Part shown: piece by piece, positions 49,947 to 59,137 of the stretch
How positions within the stretch are numbered: position 1 is the stretch's first letter
Layout of the letters: every line of letters begins with the position of its first letter
DNA from: Asaia siamensis
GTDB taxonomy: Bacteria; Pseudomonadota; Alphaproteobacteria; Acetobacterales; Acetobacteraceae
NCBI RefSeq assembly: GCF_014635085.1
Contig: NZ_BMCH01000006.1
Coordinates: 184,204 to 248,203, forward strand
Length of the DNA stretch: 64,000 bases
Direction: 5' to 3'
Translations under genes and position numbers: made by a program
The notes under the pieces: generated by a model
Database searches by the model: none
What the model was told of the DNA's origin: nothing
Seen by the model: the letters and a program-made list of their open reading frames with translations, nothing else

Positions 49947-52493
49947 TCAGGCCGGCAGAACCTTGAGCAATTCCTGCACGATACTCTTGATCGAATAGGG
50001 CTTGCGCAGCACCGGCACATCCTGGAATTCGGACGGGATCATGGTCCGATCCGCGTAGCCCGTGGCAAACAGGAAGGGCACGCCCTTCTTGCGCAGAAGC
50101 GTTGCCACCTCGTGCGAGTTTTCCTTGCCCAGATTGAAGTCAAGCAGCGCCACATCAGGGCAGCGCTCGCGAATGGCCTGCCCAGCTTCATAAACCGATG
50201 AGACGGTGCGAATGTGCTGCACGCCATAAGCAGTAAGCGCCTGCTCCGTCTCCATGGCAATGAGCAGCTGATCCTCGACAAGAAGCACATGGGCTGCATG
50301 AAGCCGCTCAGACTGAGCCGCAGTAGCAGCGGGCATATCCTCGACCACAGGCTCTGCCGCGACTTCGGAAACCAGCACGGCATGGCGAACCGGGAAAGTC
50401 AGGCGAATGAACAGCCCCTCAGGCCTGAACTCACGCACGGACGTACCGCTCAGTTCATGAGGGATCGCGCGCTCAAGCAGAACAGAGCCAAACCCATTGC
50501 CCTTGGGCGGCGTCACCGGCGGACCACCGGTCTCTGTCCATTCCAGCACCCAGTTTTTCTGATCCTCGTCCAGGAACCAGCGCAGCGTCAGCGTGCCTGT
50601 CGGCCGCGAGAGCGCACCATATTTGGCGGCATTGGTTGCCAGTTCATGAAGCGTCAGCGCGACAACCGAGAGCGCAGGGCCGGACAGCCAGAGATTATCC
50701 CCCTCAAGCACGACCGCAGAGGGCTGATGCCGGTAGGGCTCAAGCTCGGCTTCAAGCAAGGTACGCAGCAGGCCACCGCCATCGCTCCGGGCGACCTGAT
50801 CATGCGCACTGGCAAGCGCCTTGATGCGCCCGCGCAGCACCTCGACATATTCCTCGATCGTCCTGTCCTTGCCTACAGGCCGACCGATCAGAGACTGCAC
50901 GACGGCAAGGATGTTCTTGACCCGGTGATTGAGCTCTTCATTGAGCATGCGCTGGCGAAGATCGGCATCCGCGCGCTCTGAAAGCTGCTGCTGGTGATAA
51001 ACGCCCATCACCTCAATCAGGGCCGAACGCAATTGTCCGGCGGCCTCGATATCGAAGCTCGACCAGGGAAGGCAGCGCTCATGCACCTGCTCTTTCCAGA
51101 TCGCAAAACTCTGACGCGGCGTCAGGCGGGGGCCGTGCGGACCATGCTCGTAGGTCTTGTGCGGATCGCCACCCCAGTTGATGGTCTGCACGATCTCACG
51201 ACGGAAGAGAAAGACATAGTTCTGGGGCTGGGGCGAAATCGGAATGATCAGCACACCGGCGACATGCGCCGTATGCGCCGCGATCCAGGGGTGGTCCTTG
51301 ACCAGATGATCCGACTGCCAGATCTGCGTGCCAGCCTTGCGCAGGGCAAGCTCGACAAACTCGTTCTGAACCTCTTTCGGCGCCGAAATGCCGTGACCGG
51401 TCCACTCGTTATCGATCCAGATGGCGATACCGTCTGACTGGATGAGCGGGGCCAATCGGCTGATCTGCCCCCGCAGATAGGCTGGCATATCCGAAACCGA
51501 GGCAGCGTTGCGCAAGACGCTTTCGATCAGCCCGTGTGTCCGCTCGGCGACCTGCAGCCGAGTCGTTTTCAGAATGACGATGATCTGAAGCGCGAAGAAC
51601 TCCGAGAACATCTGCACGACGGCACGCTCGGCAATCGGCAGGATGCGCGGGGAATAATGATGACAGGCAATCATGCCCCAGAGCGCGCCATCGATCACGA
51701 TCGAGATCGACATGGAGGCGCGCACACCCATATTGGTCAGATATTCGCAGTGGATAGGCGATACGCTGCGCAACTGGCCCAGCGACATATCGAGCGATGA
51801 AAGCCCTTCAGCCTCGATGAGGGGAACCGGCGTGTAACCGACATCGCCGATCATGCGTATTGGTGAGCGGCGATAGAGCTCCCGAGCCTGGGCAGGAATG
51901 TCAGCGCTCGGAAAATGCTGCCCCAGAAAGCTTTCCAGAGACAGGGCACGCGCTTCAGATACCACCTTGCCGGACCAGTCATCGGCAAAACGATAGACCA
52001 TCACCCGGTCATAATCGAGCAGCCCTCGCATGAGCATGGTCACGACATCGAACAGCCGGGTGATATCGGTCGTCTTGCGCACCCGGTCCATCATGCCATG
52101 GAGCTGGGTAAGAAACTTGGTGGCGCGCTGGGTCGGCGAGGCAGGCTCGCATTCCAGCACGACCTCCCCGTTGACGATATGCACAGCCAGGTCGAAATGC
52201 CTGTCCGGACCGAGCGCCTGATTGAGCAGGAAAACCGGTCGACGCTGGGTGACGCTCAAGGTCAGGCCGTTGCGGATATCATGCACGATATCCGAGCCGA
52301 AAAGCTCGATCAGGCTGCAGCCAAGGGTGAGCTCCGGCTGGCCCAGCATGTCCTGTGCATTGGCTGAATGACGCAGCACGACAAAATCACTGACAGAACA
52401 TGTGATCAAGCAGCCATGGGGCTGAATGCTGCCAGGGAGATGGATCGGCTCCCGATCGCAGCTCGTCAGATCGACCTGACCGAATTCAGCCAT
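49947..52493 (-). CDS. bphP: Bacteriophytochrome HWE histidine kinase with fused receiver
   Basis: An 848-residue red/far-red light sensor. PAS: chromophore Cys12 in LTSCDREPIHLPGSIQ. GAF: PSADIP (195-200, Asp198) and His248 in SPIHCEY. PHY: tongue motif PRQSF (459-463). Kinase: His523 in ELNHRVKN, HELATNAAKYGAL (His616) and Trp652-x-Glu654 of the HWE class. C-terminal receiver (about 735-848): Asp785 in LLDFNLGK and Lys831. All residues expected for bilin binding are present. The ATG at 52493 overlaps the heme oxygenase stop by 8 bases. No output gene adjoins. Confidence 0.93.
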   Translation of the reverse strand: MAEFGQVDLTSCDREPIHLPGSIQPHGCLITCSVSDFVVLRHSANAQDMLGQPELTLGCSLIELFGSDIVHDIRNGLTLSVTQRRPVFLLNQALGPDRHFDLAVHIVNGEVVLECEPASPTQRATKFLTQLHGMMDRVRKTTDITRLFDVVTMLMRGLLDYDRVMVYRFADDWSGKVVSEARALSLESFLGQHFPSADIPAQARELYRRSPIRMIGDVGYTPVPLIEAEGLSSLDMSLGQLRSVSPIHCEYLTNMGVRASMSISIVIDGALWGMIACHHYSPRILPIAERAVVQMFSEFFALQIIVILKTTRLQVAERTHGLIESVLRNAASVSDMPAYLRGQISRLAPLIQSDGIAIWIDNEWTGHGISAPKEVQNEFVELALRKAGTQIWQSDHLVKDHPWIAAHTAHVAGVLIIPISPQPQNYVFLFRREIVQTINWGGDPHKTYEHGPHGPRLTPRQSFAIWKEQVHERCLPWSSFDIEAAGQLRSALIEVMGVYHQQQLSERADADLRQRMLNEELNHRVKNILAVVQSLIGRPVGKDRTIEEYVEVLRGRIKALASAHDQVARSDGGGLLRTLLEAELEPYRHQPSAVVLEGDNLWLSGPALSVVALTLHELATNAAKYGALSRPTGTLTLRWFLDEDQKNWVLEWTETGGPPVTPPKGNGFGSVLLERAIPHELSGTSVREFRPEGLFIRLTFPVRHAVLVSEVAAEPVVEDMPAATAAQSERLHAAHVLLVEDQLLIAMETEQALTAYGVQHIRTVSSVYEAGQAIRERCPDVALLDFNLGKENSHEVATLLRKKGVPFLFATGYADRTMIPSEFQDVPVLRKPYSIKSIVQELLKVLPA

Positions 52494-53061
52494 GAACTTT
52501 TTCCTCTGCACGATCCACAAGCATCATGGCGTCATAGGCATGCCGGAAAAGACGCGAGGCTTCGGCCCCGGCTTCATCGAGATCGAAAACCGGTGCTGCT
52601 TCAAGAAGATCGAGAAATACGCGCCAATTGGCAGGCGCTGCCGTCTGAACGGCAAGATGGGTTGCGCCATGGTCCTCGTCGAAACCCAGCGCCTTCGCAC
52701 GCTTGGCAATCAGGCGGGCGCCAAGCGCCGACCCTTCGAGGGTGTACAGCATACCCAGGAGCCCGGAATCCGTCTCGGGGGGCGCAAGGGCGGAAACAGG
52801 CGGACAGGACAAACGAAGTGTCTCGACGTCTTTTTCGAGTGCGAGACGCGTCGAAACCGGTCGCCAGTCCTTCAGCCATGATGGAAAGCGTCGCGCCTCG
52901 ACTGCAGCCTCTGCCGAGATACGAAAAGCCGCCATACCGGCAAGATAACGCAAATAATCGCGCTCGGTCTCTAGACCGCCAATCAGGCCATCGAGGCTTT
53001 CATGTGCCTCGTGAACATGCGCGCGCAACCGCTGCCGCCTCGTGGCATCGGCAGTCAGCAC
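52486..53061 (-). CDS. bphO: Heme oxygenase (biliverdin-forming, BphO-like)
   Basis: A 191-residue all-helical protein of the heme oxygenase family. The probable heme ligand is His20 in AHVHEAHESLDGL. The mid-protein segment (GMLYTLEGSALGARLIAKR) is the distal-helix Gly-rich region characteristic of bacterial heme oxygenases. It opens heme to biliverdin, which is the chromophore needed by the phytochrome it overlaps. It is the first gene of the two-gene unit. Confidence 0.9.
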   Translation of the reverse strand: MLTADATRRQRLRAHVHEAHESLDGLIGGLETERDYLRYLAGMAAFRISAEAAVEARRFPSWLKDWRPVSTRLALEKDVETLRLSCPPVSALAPPETDSGLLGMLYTLEGSALGARLIAKRAKALGFDEDHGATHLAVQTAAPANWRVFLDLLEAAPVFDLDEAGAEASRLFRHAYDAMMLVDRAEEKVHG

Positions 53062-53526
53062 AGCAATCCTGAAAATGGCGTCCGTCCAGACATGATCGAT
53101 CAGTCCTGTTCCACATCCGTGAATGGCATTCCATTTAAATCAACCCGCGCAAGAATGTAAACATCAAGATTTCAGCAATGCTGAAATTAAAATGACACTA
53201 TATTAATGAAAGTAATAAAATTATTCTGCCATGTATTATGAAATATATCCAGAAATTTTTCTAGACACATATCCATCGCGCCATAATGCCGTTTGACGCG
53301 GCATGATGATTTTCTTCCATTCTATTACAAAACTGTAACTGTATGAACGGGATCTCTTTACACTGAGTGCTCACAGCCATCGCGAGAATCATGAAGAAAT
53401 GTTTCTACTTGCGATGGCTTGTCGCTACCTTGTCTCAGGACTTCTCTGCAAGGACCAGAACGAACGTCCCGCGAACATTCTGGCCTCTGACTCACGGGAT
53501 ACGGCCGGTACCGGCCTCCCCACCCC
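53062..53526. other. 465-base gene-free stretch upstream of the phytochrome operon
   Basis: An AT-rich centre (53130-53350) holds the likely promoter of bphO on the minus strand and a 19-bp inverted repeat at 53169. The 112-codon frame starting at 53367 overlaps the 3-hydroxyacyl-CoA dehydrogenase-like gene antisense and lacks family character. Confidence 0.6.
53169..53187. promoter_or_regulatory. Perfect 9+1+9 inverted repeat upstream of bphO
   Basis: ATTTCAGCA and TGCTGAAAT are perfect inverted halves around one A, 108-126 bases upstream of the bphO start. The arrangement fits a repressor or activator dimer site, and no T-tract follows, so a terminator is less likely. Confidence 0.5.
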
Positions 53527-54507
53527 TCATTTCAGGCGTTTTTTCTCGAGCGGAGACGGGCCGAGCTCACGCAGCAGTTCCGCCATCTTCGCATAGGCCT
53601 TGTTCCGATAGGCCACGAGTTCTGCCGCTTCCTCCGGGCTGTAATTCCCGTAATAACCGGCACCGTTCTTCACGCCGTGCTTGCCTTCTTCCACCAGCTT
53701 CCTGACCGTATCAGGGCAGGACAGACGCGGACCGAAAGCGTTCTCTGCGGTAACGAAGCCATTCACATAGACCTCAAGCCCGGCCATATCGGCAATGGCG
53801 AACGGCCCGAAGAACGGCAGACGAAAACCGAAGGTCGACCGCACGATCGTGTCGACATCCTCCGGCGTCGCGATACCCTCTTCGACGATGGTATTTGCCT
53901 CCTTGAACAGCACGTATTGCAGCCTGTTCAACACGAAGGTCGGCCTGTCGGCCACCTCTGCCGATTGCCGGTTCACACGGTTCAGCATCTCCTTGACCGT
54001 CGTCACGACTTCCGGCTTCGTGGCGACGCCCGACACCAGCTCGACCCCAGGGATGAACGGTGCCGGATTGCTGAAATGCACAGTCAGGAACCGCTCCTGC
54101 CCTTTTACCATCGGCGCCAGCACATGCACGGGAATGGTCGAGGTATTGGTGCCGATAATCGCATCGGGACGGGCTGCAGCGCTGATACGCCCCAGCACCT
54201 CTTTCTTGACGTCCTCGCGCTCGAACACCGCCTCTTCGATGAAATCAACGTCGCGAACCGCCTCTTCGATCGACGGCGCCGTCGTGAGATTGACCATGAT
54301 CCGGTCATAGCTGCCCTTCACGATCAGGCCCTGATCCTCAAAGGCGCGTGCCTCGCCCAGCAGACGCTCAAGGGCGCGCTGCGTCGCCTCGGGGGAAATA
54401 TCGGCAAGGGTCACACGCATCCCTGCCGCTGCAAGGCTCTGGGCGATACCACCGCCCATATACCCTGCCCCGATAACCGCAGCACTTCTGATGATCTGAA
54501 CCGACAT
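53527..54507 (-). CDS. 3-hydroxyacyl-CoA-dehydrogenase-like NAD oxidoreductase
   Basis: A 326-residue two-domain protein with the NAD motif GAGYMGGGIA (residues 13-22), catalytic-region motifs NTSTIPV and VHFSNPAPFIPGVELV, and a C-terminal helical domain (FGFRLPFFGPFAIADMAGL). The ATG at 54507 is preceded by GAAGG; the upstream in-frame TTG is too close to that site. It is divergent from the first LysR gene. Family relatives act on CoA thioesters or on free hydroxy acids such as carnitine or sugar acids; the surrounding genes suggest a free hydroxy acid. Confidence 0.82.
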   Translation of the reverse strand: MSVQIIRSAAVIGAGYMGGGIAQSLAAAGMRVTLADISPEATQRALERLLGEARAFEDQGLIVKGSYDRIMVNLTTAPSIEEAVRDVDFIEEAVFEREDVKKEVLGRISAAARPDAIIGTNTSTIPVHVLAPMVKGQERFLTVHFSNPAPFIPGVELVSGVATKPEVVTTVKEMLNRVNRQSAEVADRPTFVLNRLQYVLFKEANTIVEEGIATPEDVDTIVRSTFGFRLPFFGPFAIADMAGLEVYVNGFVTAENAFGPRLSCPDTVRKLVEEGKHGVKNGAGYYGNYSPEEAAELVAYRNKAYAKMAELLRELGPSPLEKKRLK

Positions 54508-54642
54508 GTCGCCCAACCTTCACAATCATTTTGATGGACGCTGAAAACGGAGTGTTCCAGCGATGATCCGGGCGAAAGAAATAGTCACCCGTTAAGAGGC
54601 GCGTCCAATAGTCGTATCCACGCGATACATAACCGTTTGACT

Positions 54643-55617
54643 ATGAAATCTCTCATGCCGCACCCGCATCTCGGCCCGTTCTGGTTCATTGCCTCGCGCC
54701 TCAAGCTACGTCATCTGCAGCTTCTCTCGGCCTTTTCGCGTCACGCGACCCTTCAGGCTGCGGCAGAAAGTCTCGGCATGGCGCAGCCTGCCGCTTCCAA
54801 ACTGATCGGAGATCTCGAGGATTTGATGAGGATCCGCCTCTTCCGTCTGGAAGGGCGACGTATGATCCCGACCTTTGCGGGCGAGGTGCTGACACGTCAC
54901 GCCGTCTCCATGCTCGAGGAACTCGAACGAACACGCGTCGAGCTCAACGCCCTGGTCGACGGCCGCATCGGTCATGTATCGATCGGCGCAATTGATGGCC
55001 CGGTCATCCAGTCACTGGTCGATATGTTGCGCATCGCGCAGCAGGATTATCCCGAAATCGAGCTCGAAATTCGCAGTGGCCCGAGCGACGCGCTTTTCCA
55101 GATGCTGACAGACGGACAGATCGACATCATGCTTGGCCGGAGACCGGTCATCCCCTCGCCCTATCCGGTGCAGTATGAAGAAATCGCCGCCGAAAGGCTG
55201 GTGATCGCCTCACGCCCCGATCACCCCCTGCTCGGCAATGGCCCCGTCTCGCTGCAGGCGCTGGCGGAGTGGCCATGGATCCTGCAACGCAAGGGCAGCC
55301 GCTCGCGCCAGCGTTTCGAAGAGCTTCTTCTGGAAGAGGATCTTCCGCTGCCTACCCGTGTCGTCTCGTCCGATTCATGGATGATGACCCTCGCCTATAT
55401 CACCCGGACCGACGCCCTTACGATCCTCTCCGCCCCTGCGGCAAAACTGCAATCGGATATCGGCCAGATTGCCAGCCTACCAATCGATTTCGTGTTCGAC
55501 GTGGCCCCCTGGGGGCTGATGACATCAAAAGAACGCCCCTCAACACCCGCTGCACTCACGATCCTTTCGCTGCTGAAACAGGCCATGCACGAGCAAGATG
55601 TGCCAGCGCCCCGCTAG
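54643..55617 (+). CDS. LysR-family regulator, copy 1
   Basis: A 324-residue LysR-type transcription factor. The helix-turn-helix (about residues 22-72, LQLLSAFSRHATLQAAAESL then AQPAASKLIGDLE) has the usual form. The effector domain (about 95-300) is similar to GbpR/sugar-responsive members. The ATG at 54643 is preferred over the TTG at 54637. It is divergent from the hydroxyacyl-CoA dehydrogenase-like gene and 60 bases upstream of a second LysR, so the intergenic 54508-54642 probably holds the shared operator. Confidence 0.88.
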   Translation: MKSLMPHPHLGPFWFIASRLKLRHLQLLSAFSRHATLQAAAESLGMAQPAASKLIGDLEDLMRIRLFRLEGRRMIPTFAGEVLTRHAVSMLEELERTRVELNALVDGRIGHVSIGAIDGPVIQSLVDMLRIAQQDYPEIELEIRSGPSDALFQMLTDGQIDIMLGRRPVIPSPYPVQYEEIAAERLVIASRPDHPLLGNGPVSLQALAEWPWILQRKGSRSRQRFEELLLEEDLPLPTRVVSSDSWMMTLAYITRTDALTILSAPAAKLQSDIGQIASLPIDFVFDVAPWGLMTSKERPSTPAALTILSLLKQAMHEQDVPAPR

Positions 55618-55677
55618 GCGCGCCCTCTCTGTTTCTGCCTGCGCACATGTGACGATTTGCTTCCCGGAACCCGCTCC

Positions 55678-56631
55678 ATGACGGCCCATTCACTGATCAA
55701 CCGCCTCAAGCTCAGGCATCTGCGCCTGATACTCGAACTCGAAGCCACCAATAACCTGCATCGCGCCGCCGAGAGGATGAATCTCTCTCAGCCTTCCGTT
55801 TCAAAGCTGCTTCAGGAGGTCGAACACGCGCTTAATGCCCGTCTTTTTGAGCGGTCGTCGCAAGGCGTCTTCCCCACCCCCAGCGGCGTTCTTGCGGCAC
55901 GACATGCACGATTGATGCTCAACGATATCGACCGTCTGCAGCTCGACATGAACGCCATGCAGGAAGGCACCTATGGAACCGTGCGCGTCGGATCAATCGT
56001 CGCGGCCCTGCCGGAACTTGTCTCGCCCGTCTTTGCCGATATTGCCCATTCCCAGCCAGGCATAAGCCTGTCTCTTTCGGTCGATACCAGCGACGCCCTG
56101 CTTCTCGGCATGGAAAGCGGAAGGCTCGACTTCGTGATCGGGCGTCCACTCGGGCTGCACGGCCCGACCTCACTCGATTGCCGTGACCTCGCCAGTGAAC
56201 CCCTCTGCGTGGTGACAAGCCGCACAAATCCGATGGCCGATTCTGGCACCCTCACCCTGGAGGATGTGGCGCAGGAACGCTGGATCCTTCAGACCGCTCC
56301 CAGCCCCATGAGGCGAGCCATAGAAGCCGCCTTCACGACGGCGCTCCTTCCCCTGCCCGCACATCCCATCGAAGCGTCATCGATGTTCGCGACAATCGAC
56401 CTTCTGCTGCATTCCAATCTTCTGGCGGTCATTCCATGCAGCGTGAGCCGACATTACGAAAAAGCCGGCATGATCCGCCGCCTCTCGGTACCGATGCCCG
56501 ATTTTCTCGGCGCCTATTCTCTCATCAGCCTGCCTGACCGACCTCTGACACCCGCGGCCTTGCTGGTTTTCAGCGCCATTGAGGCTCTGGCGATCAGAAA
56601 AGCTGATCACCCGCTTCCATCTTGCTTCTAG
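55678..56631 (+). CDS. LysR-family regulator, copy 2
   Basis: A 317-residue LysR regulator with HTH around residues 8-58 (LRLILELEATNNLHRAAERM then LSQPSVSKLLQEVE). The ligand domain has the FVIGRPLGLHG segment expected in the hinge region. It starts at the ATG at 55678 rather than the TTG at 55657, from family alignment. Being directly upstream of the DenD-like gene, it is the likelier local activator of the sugar-acid operon. Confidence 0.88.
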   Translation: MTAHSLINRLKLRHLRLILELEATNNLHRAAERMNLSQPSVSKLLQEVEHALNARLFERSSQGVFPTPSGVLAARHARLMLNDIDRLQLDMNAMQEGTYGTVRVGSIVAALPELVSPVFADIAHSQPGISLSLSVDTSDALLLGMESGRLDFVIGRPLGLHGPTSLDCRDLASEPLCVVTSRTNPMADSGTLTLEDVAQERWILQTAPSPMRRAIEAAFTTALLPLPAHPIEASSMFATIDLLLHSNLLAVIPCSVSRHYEKAGMIRRLSVPMPDFLGAYSLISLPDRPLTPAALLVFSAIEALAIRKADHPLPSCF

Positions 56632-56700
56632 CGCCTGATTAACTTTCGGATAGGTTCCGTTCATCTGAATTCGGGTCTTCCGACAGGAAAGGTGACACAG

Positions 56701-57687
56701 ATGCATATCCTCGTCATTGGCGCCGCAGGCATGATCGGGCGCAAATTTACCGAGAGCCTGATCAACACCCCCCTTGATGGGGCTGCCGCACTCAGCCGGC
56801 TCACACTGGCCGATGTCATCGCGCCGACGTCACCTGCCGGGTTTACCGGCTCGTGCGAGACCATGACATGCGATCTTACCCAGCATAGCGCCGCAGAGCG
56901 CCTTCTGAGTGGTCGCCCGGATATCATCTATCACCTCGCTGCCATTGTGTCGGGCGAGGCTGAGGCCGATTTCGACAAGGGCTACAGCGTCAATCTGGAC
57001 GGCACACGCACGCTCTTCGAGGCAATCCGCCACATCAACAGCCGCGAAGGCTGGAAACCGCGCGTCGTTTTCGCGTCATCCAACGCCGTATTCGGTGGCG
57101 ACTTCCCCGATATCATCCCGGATGACTACATCCTGACGCCTCAGACCAGCTATGGCACGCAAAAAGCCATCTGCGAGTTGCTTCTTGCTGATTATCGTCG
57201 GCGCGGTTTCTTCGACGGCATCGGCTTGCGCCTTCCCACCATCTGCGTGCGCCCGGGCAAGCCCAACCGCGCGGCGTCGGGGTTCTTCTCCGGCATCATC
57301 CGCGAGCCACTGGTCGGTCAGGAAGCCATTCTTCCCGTACCCGATACGATTCGCCACTGGATGACGAGCCCGCGTTCAGCCGTGCAGTTTCTGCGTCATG
57401 CCGCAACGCTCGATCTCTCCCTGCTGGGCGAGCGCCCCAATCTCTCGATGCCTGCGCTTTCCATCACCGTTGGTGACCAGATTGCCGCGCTGCGCCGCAT
57501 TGCCGGTGACAAGGCCGTCGCGCTCATCAAACGGGCGCCGGACGAGGCGGTGGCGCGCATCGTGGCAGGCTGGGCACGGGGCTTTGACCCGCAGCGCGCC
57601 CTCGCGCTCGGCTTCACGACCGAACAAAGCTTCGACGAGATCATCGAGGCGCATATCGAAGATGAGCTCGGTGGGCACATTGCCTGA
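56701..57687 (+). CDS. denD: D-erythronate dehydrogenase-like SDR (DenD family)
   Basis: A 328-residue extended SDR. The NAD motif is GAAGMIG (residues 7-13) and the catalytic pair is Tyr151 and Lys155 (YGTQK). The segment LPTICVRPGKPNRAASGFFS is characteristic of DenD, which oxidises D-erythronate to 2-oxo-tetronate. AGGAAAGG lies 8 bases before the ATG at 56701. It leads a plus-strand operon of transport and oxidation genes. The exact hydroxy acid (erythronate, threonate or another) is inferred, not proven. Confidence 0.82.
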   Translation: MHILVIGAAGMIGRKFTESLINTPLDGAAALSRLTLADVIAPTSPAGFTGSCETMTCDLTQHSAAERLLSGRPDIIYHLAAIVSGEAEADFDKGYSVNLDGTRTLFEAIRHINSREGWKPRVVFASSNAVFGGDFPDIIPDDYILTPQTSYGTQKAICELLLADYRRRGFFDGIGLRLPTICVRPGKPNRAASGFFSGIIREPLVGQEAILPVPDTIRHWMTSPRSAVQFLRHAATLDLSLLGERPNLSMPALSITVGDQIAALRRIAGDKAVALIKRAPDEAVARIVAGWARGFDPQRALALGFTTEQSFDEIIEAHIEDELGGHIA

Positions 57688-57764
57688 GATCACCCTCTCT
57701 CCATCAGCCTGACCACATCCATGCCCTGCGCGAAAAGCCGGGGCGTGATGAGGAGCCGAGCCTC

Positions 57765-59099
57765 ATGATTTCTGCCACTCCCGCGACAGCGCCCCCCGCA
57801 AGCCCTGAAACCCTGAGAGCGCGGGCCACCGGCAAGGCATTTGCCAAGCTGCTGCCTTTTCTCATCCTGATGTATATCGTCGCCTTTCTTGACAGGTCGA
57901 ATATCGGCTCTGCCAAGCAGGCGCTGCACACCGATGTTGGTGTGTCAGATGCAATGTTTGCCTTCGGTGCCGGTGTTTTCTTCATCGGCTATGCGCTGTT
58001 CGAAATCCCGAGCAACCTCATTCTCTACCGGGTGGGCGCCAGACGCTGGATGGCGCGCATCATGGTGACATGGGGCGTCGTCTCCGCAGGCATGATGTTC
58101 ACCCAGGGCAATGTTTCCTTCGTTGTTCTGCGCACCTTTCTGGGCATTGCCGAGGCCGGTTTCTTTCCCGGCATCATGCTCTACCTCACCTTCTGGTTTC
58201 CCGAGAGAGAGCGCACCAAGGTGCTGGGGGTGTTCTATTTCGGCTATCCGCTGGCCATGACGTTCGGCAATCCGCTTTCGGGAGCGCTCTTCAATCTGGA
58301 CGGGCTGCTCGGCCTCGCCGGATGGCAATGGATGTTCCTGCTTGAGGGCGGGCTCGCCGTCGCAATGGGTATCGCCACATGGTTCGTCCTGCCTGACAAA
58401 CCACAGGATGTCGCCTGGCTGACAGACGAGGAAAAAGCAACGCTCAATGACATCCTGCGCAGAGAAGCGGCTGCCAAGGAGGGGGCAGATCATCACGGCG
58501 TCAAGCTCGGTGCACTCCTGCATTCGAGCAAATTGCTCCAGTTCCTTGCACTCTACATGGTCATGCAGGTCGCGAGTTACGGCGTCGTGTTCTATCTGCC
58601 CGAGCAGGTCTCTTCGATCCTGCATGAAAAGATCGGCTTTCGTGTCGGTCTCGTCAGCGGCATCCCCTGGGCTTTCGCTATTCTTTCGACCTTCGTCATC
58701 ACCCGTCTGGTGCAAAAGCACGACGCGCCAAGACTGGGTCTGCTCGTCTGCCTGAGCATGGCCGCAATCGGCCTGTTCGTCTCGGGGGCAGAGTCCGGCA
58801 TCGTTGCGATCATCGGGCTGTGCATCGCCGCCGCCGGCGTCGTGACGGTTCAGGCGGTTTTCTGGAATTTCCCTCTCGCCCATTTCACCGGGGCACAAGC
58901 CGCAGGCGCAATCGCGCTGATCAACGCACTCGGCAATCTCGGTGGTTTCGCCGCGCCCAATATCCGCAGCTTTGCCTCTCATCTTTGGGAGAGCCCTGCG
59001 GCCGGGCTCTATGCCGTCGCCCTCTCGGGTTTGGTCGGGCTGATTATCGCGGCTTTTCTGCCGCGCACCAATCATGAAAGCCACCACCCCGCCCATTGA
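57765..59099 (+). CDS. MFS transporter, anion:cation symporter type, copy 1
   Basis: A 444-residue, 12-helix major facilitator resembling the ACS (tartrate/hexuronate/phthalate) family. ACS features include FLDRSNIGSAKQAL after helix 1, GVGARRWMARI-like loops and the FFPGIMLYLTFWFPERERTK segment after helix 4. It follows denD by 77 bases and has a GAGGAG ribosome site. It is the probable uptake system for the hydroxy acid used by this operon. Confidence 0.87.
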   Translation: MISATPATAPPASPETLRARATGKAFAKLLPFLILMYIVAFLDRSNIGSAKQALHTDVGVSDAMFAFGAGVFFIGYALFEIPSNLILYRVGARRWMARIMVTWGVVSAGMMFTQGNVSFVVLRTFLGIAEAGFFPGIMLYLTFWFPERERTKVLGVFYFGYPLAMTFGNPLSGALFNLDGLLGLAGWQWMFLLEGGLAVAMGIATWFVLPDKPQDVAWLTDEEKATLNDILRREAAAKEGADHHGVKLGALLHSSKLLQFLALYMVMQVASYGVVFYLPEQVSSILHEKIGFRVGLVSGIPWAFAILSTFVITRLVQKHDAPRLGLLVCLSMAAIGLFVSGAESGIVAIIGLCIAAAGVVTVQAVFWNFPLAHFTGAQAAGAIALINALGNLGGFAAPNIRSFASHLWESPAAGLYAVALSGLVGLIIAAFLPRTNHESHHPAH

Positions 59100-59137
59100 G
59101 CGACTGATCGTTTTTCCTGCAAAAAAGGAGATTCACC

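Noticed and set aside
53367..53705. 112-codon plus-strand frame before the hydroxyacyl-CoA dehydrogenase-like gene
   Set aside because: It runs antisense through the end of that gene, and its residues are rich in Arg, Ser and Pro as expected for a shadow frame.
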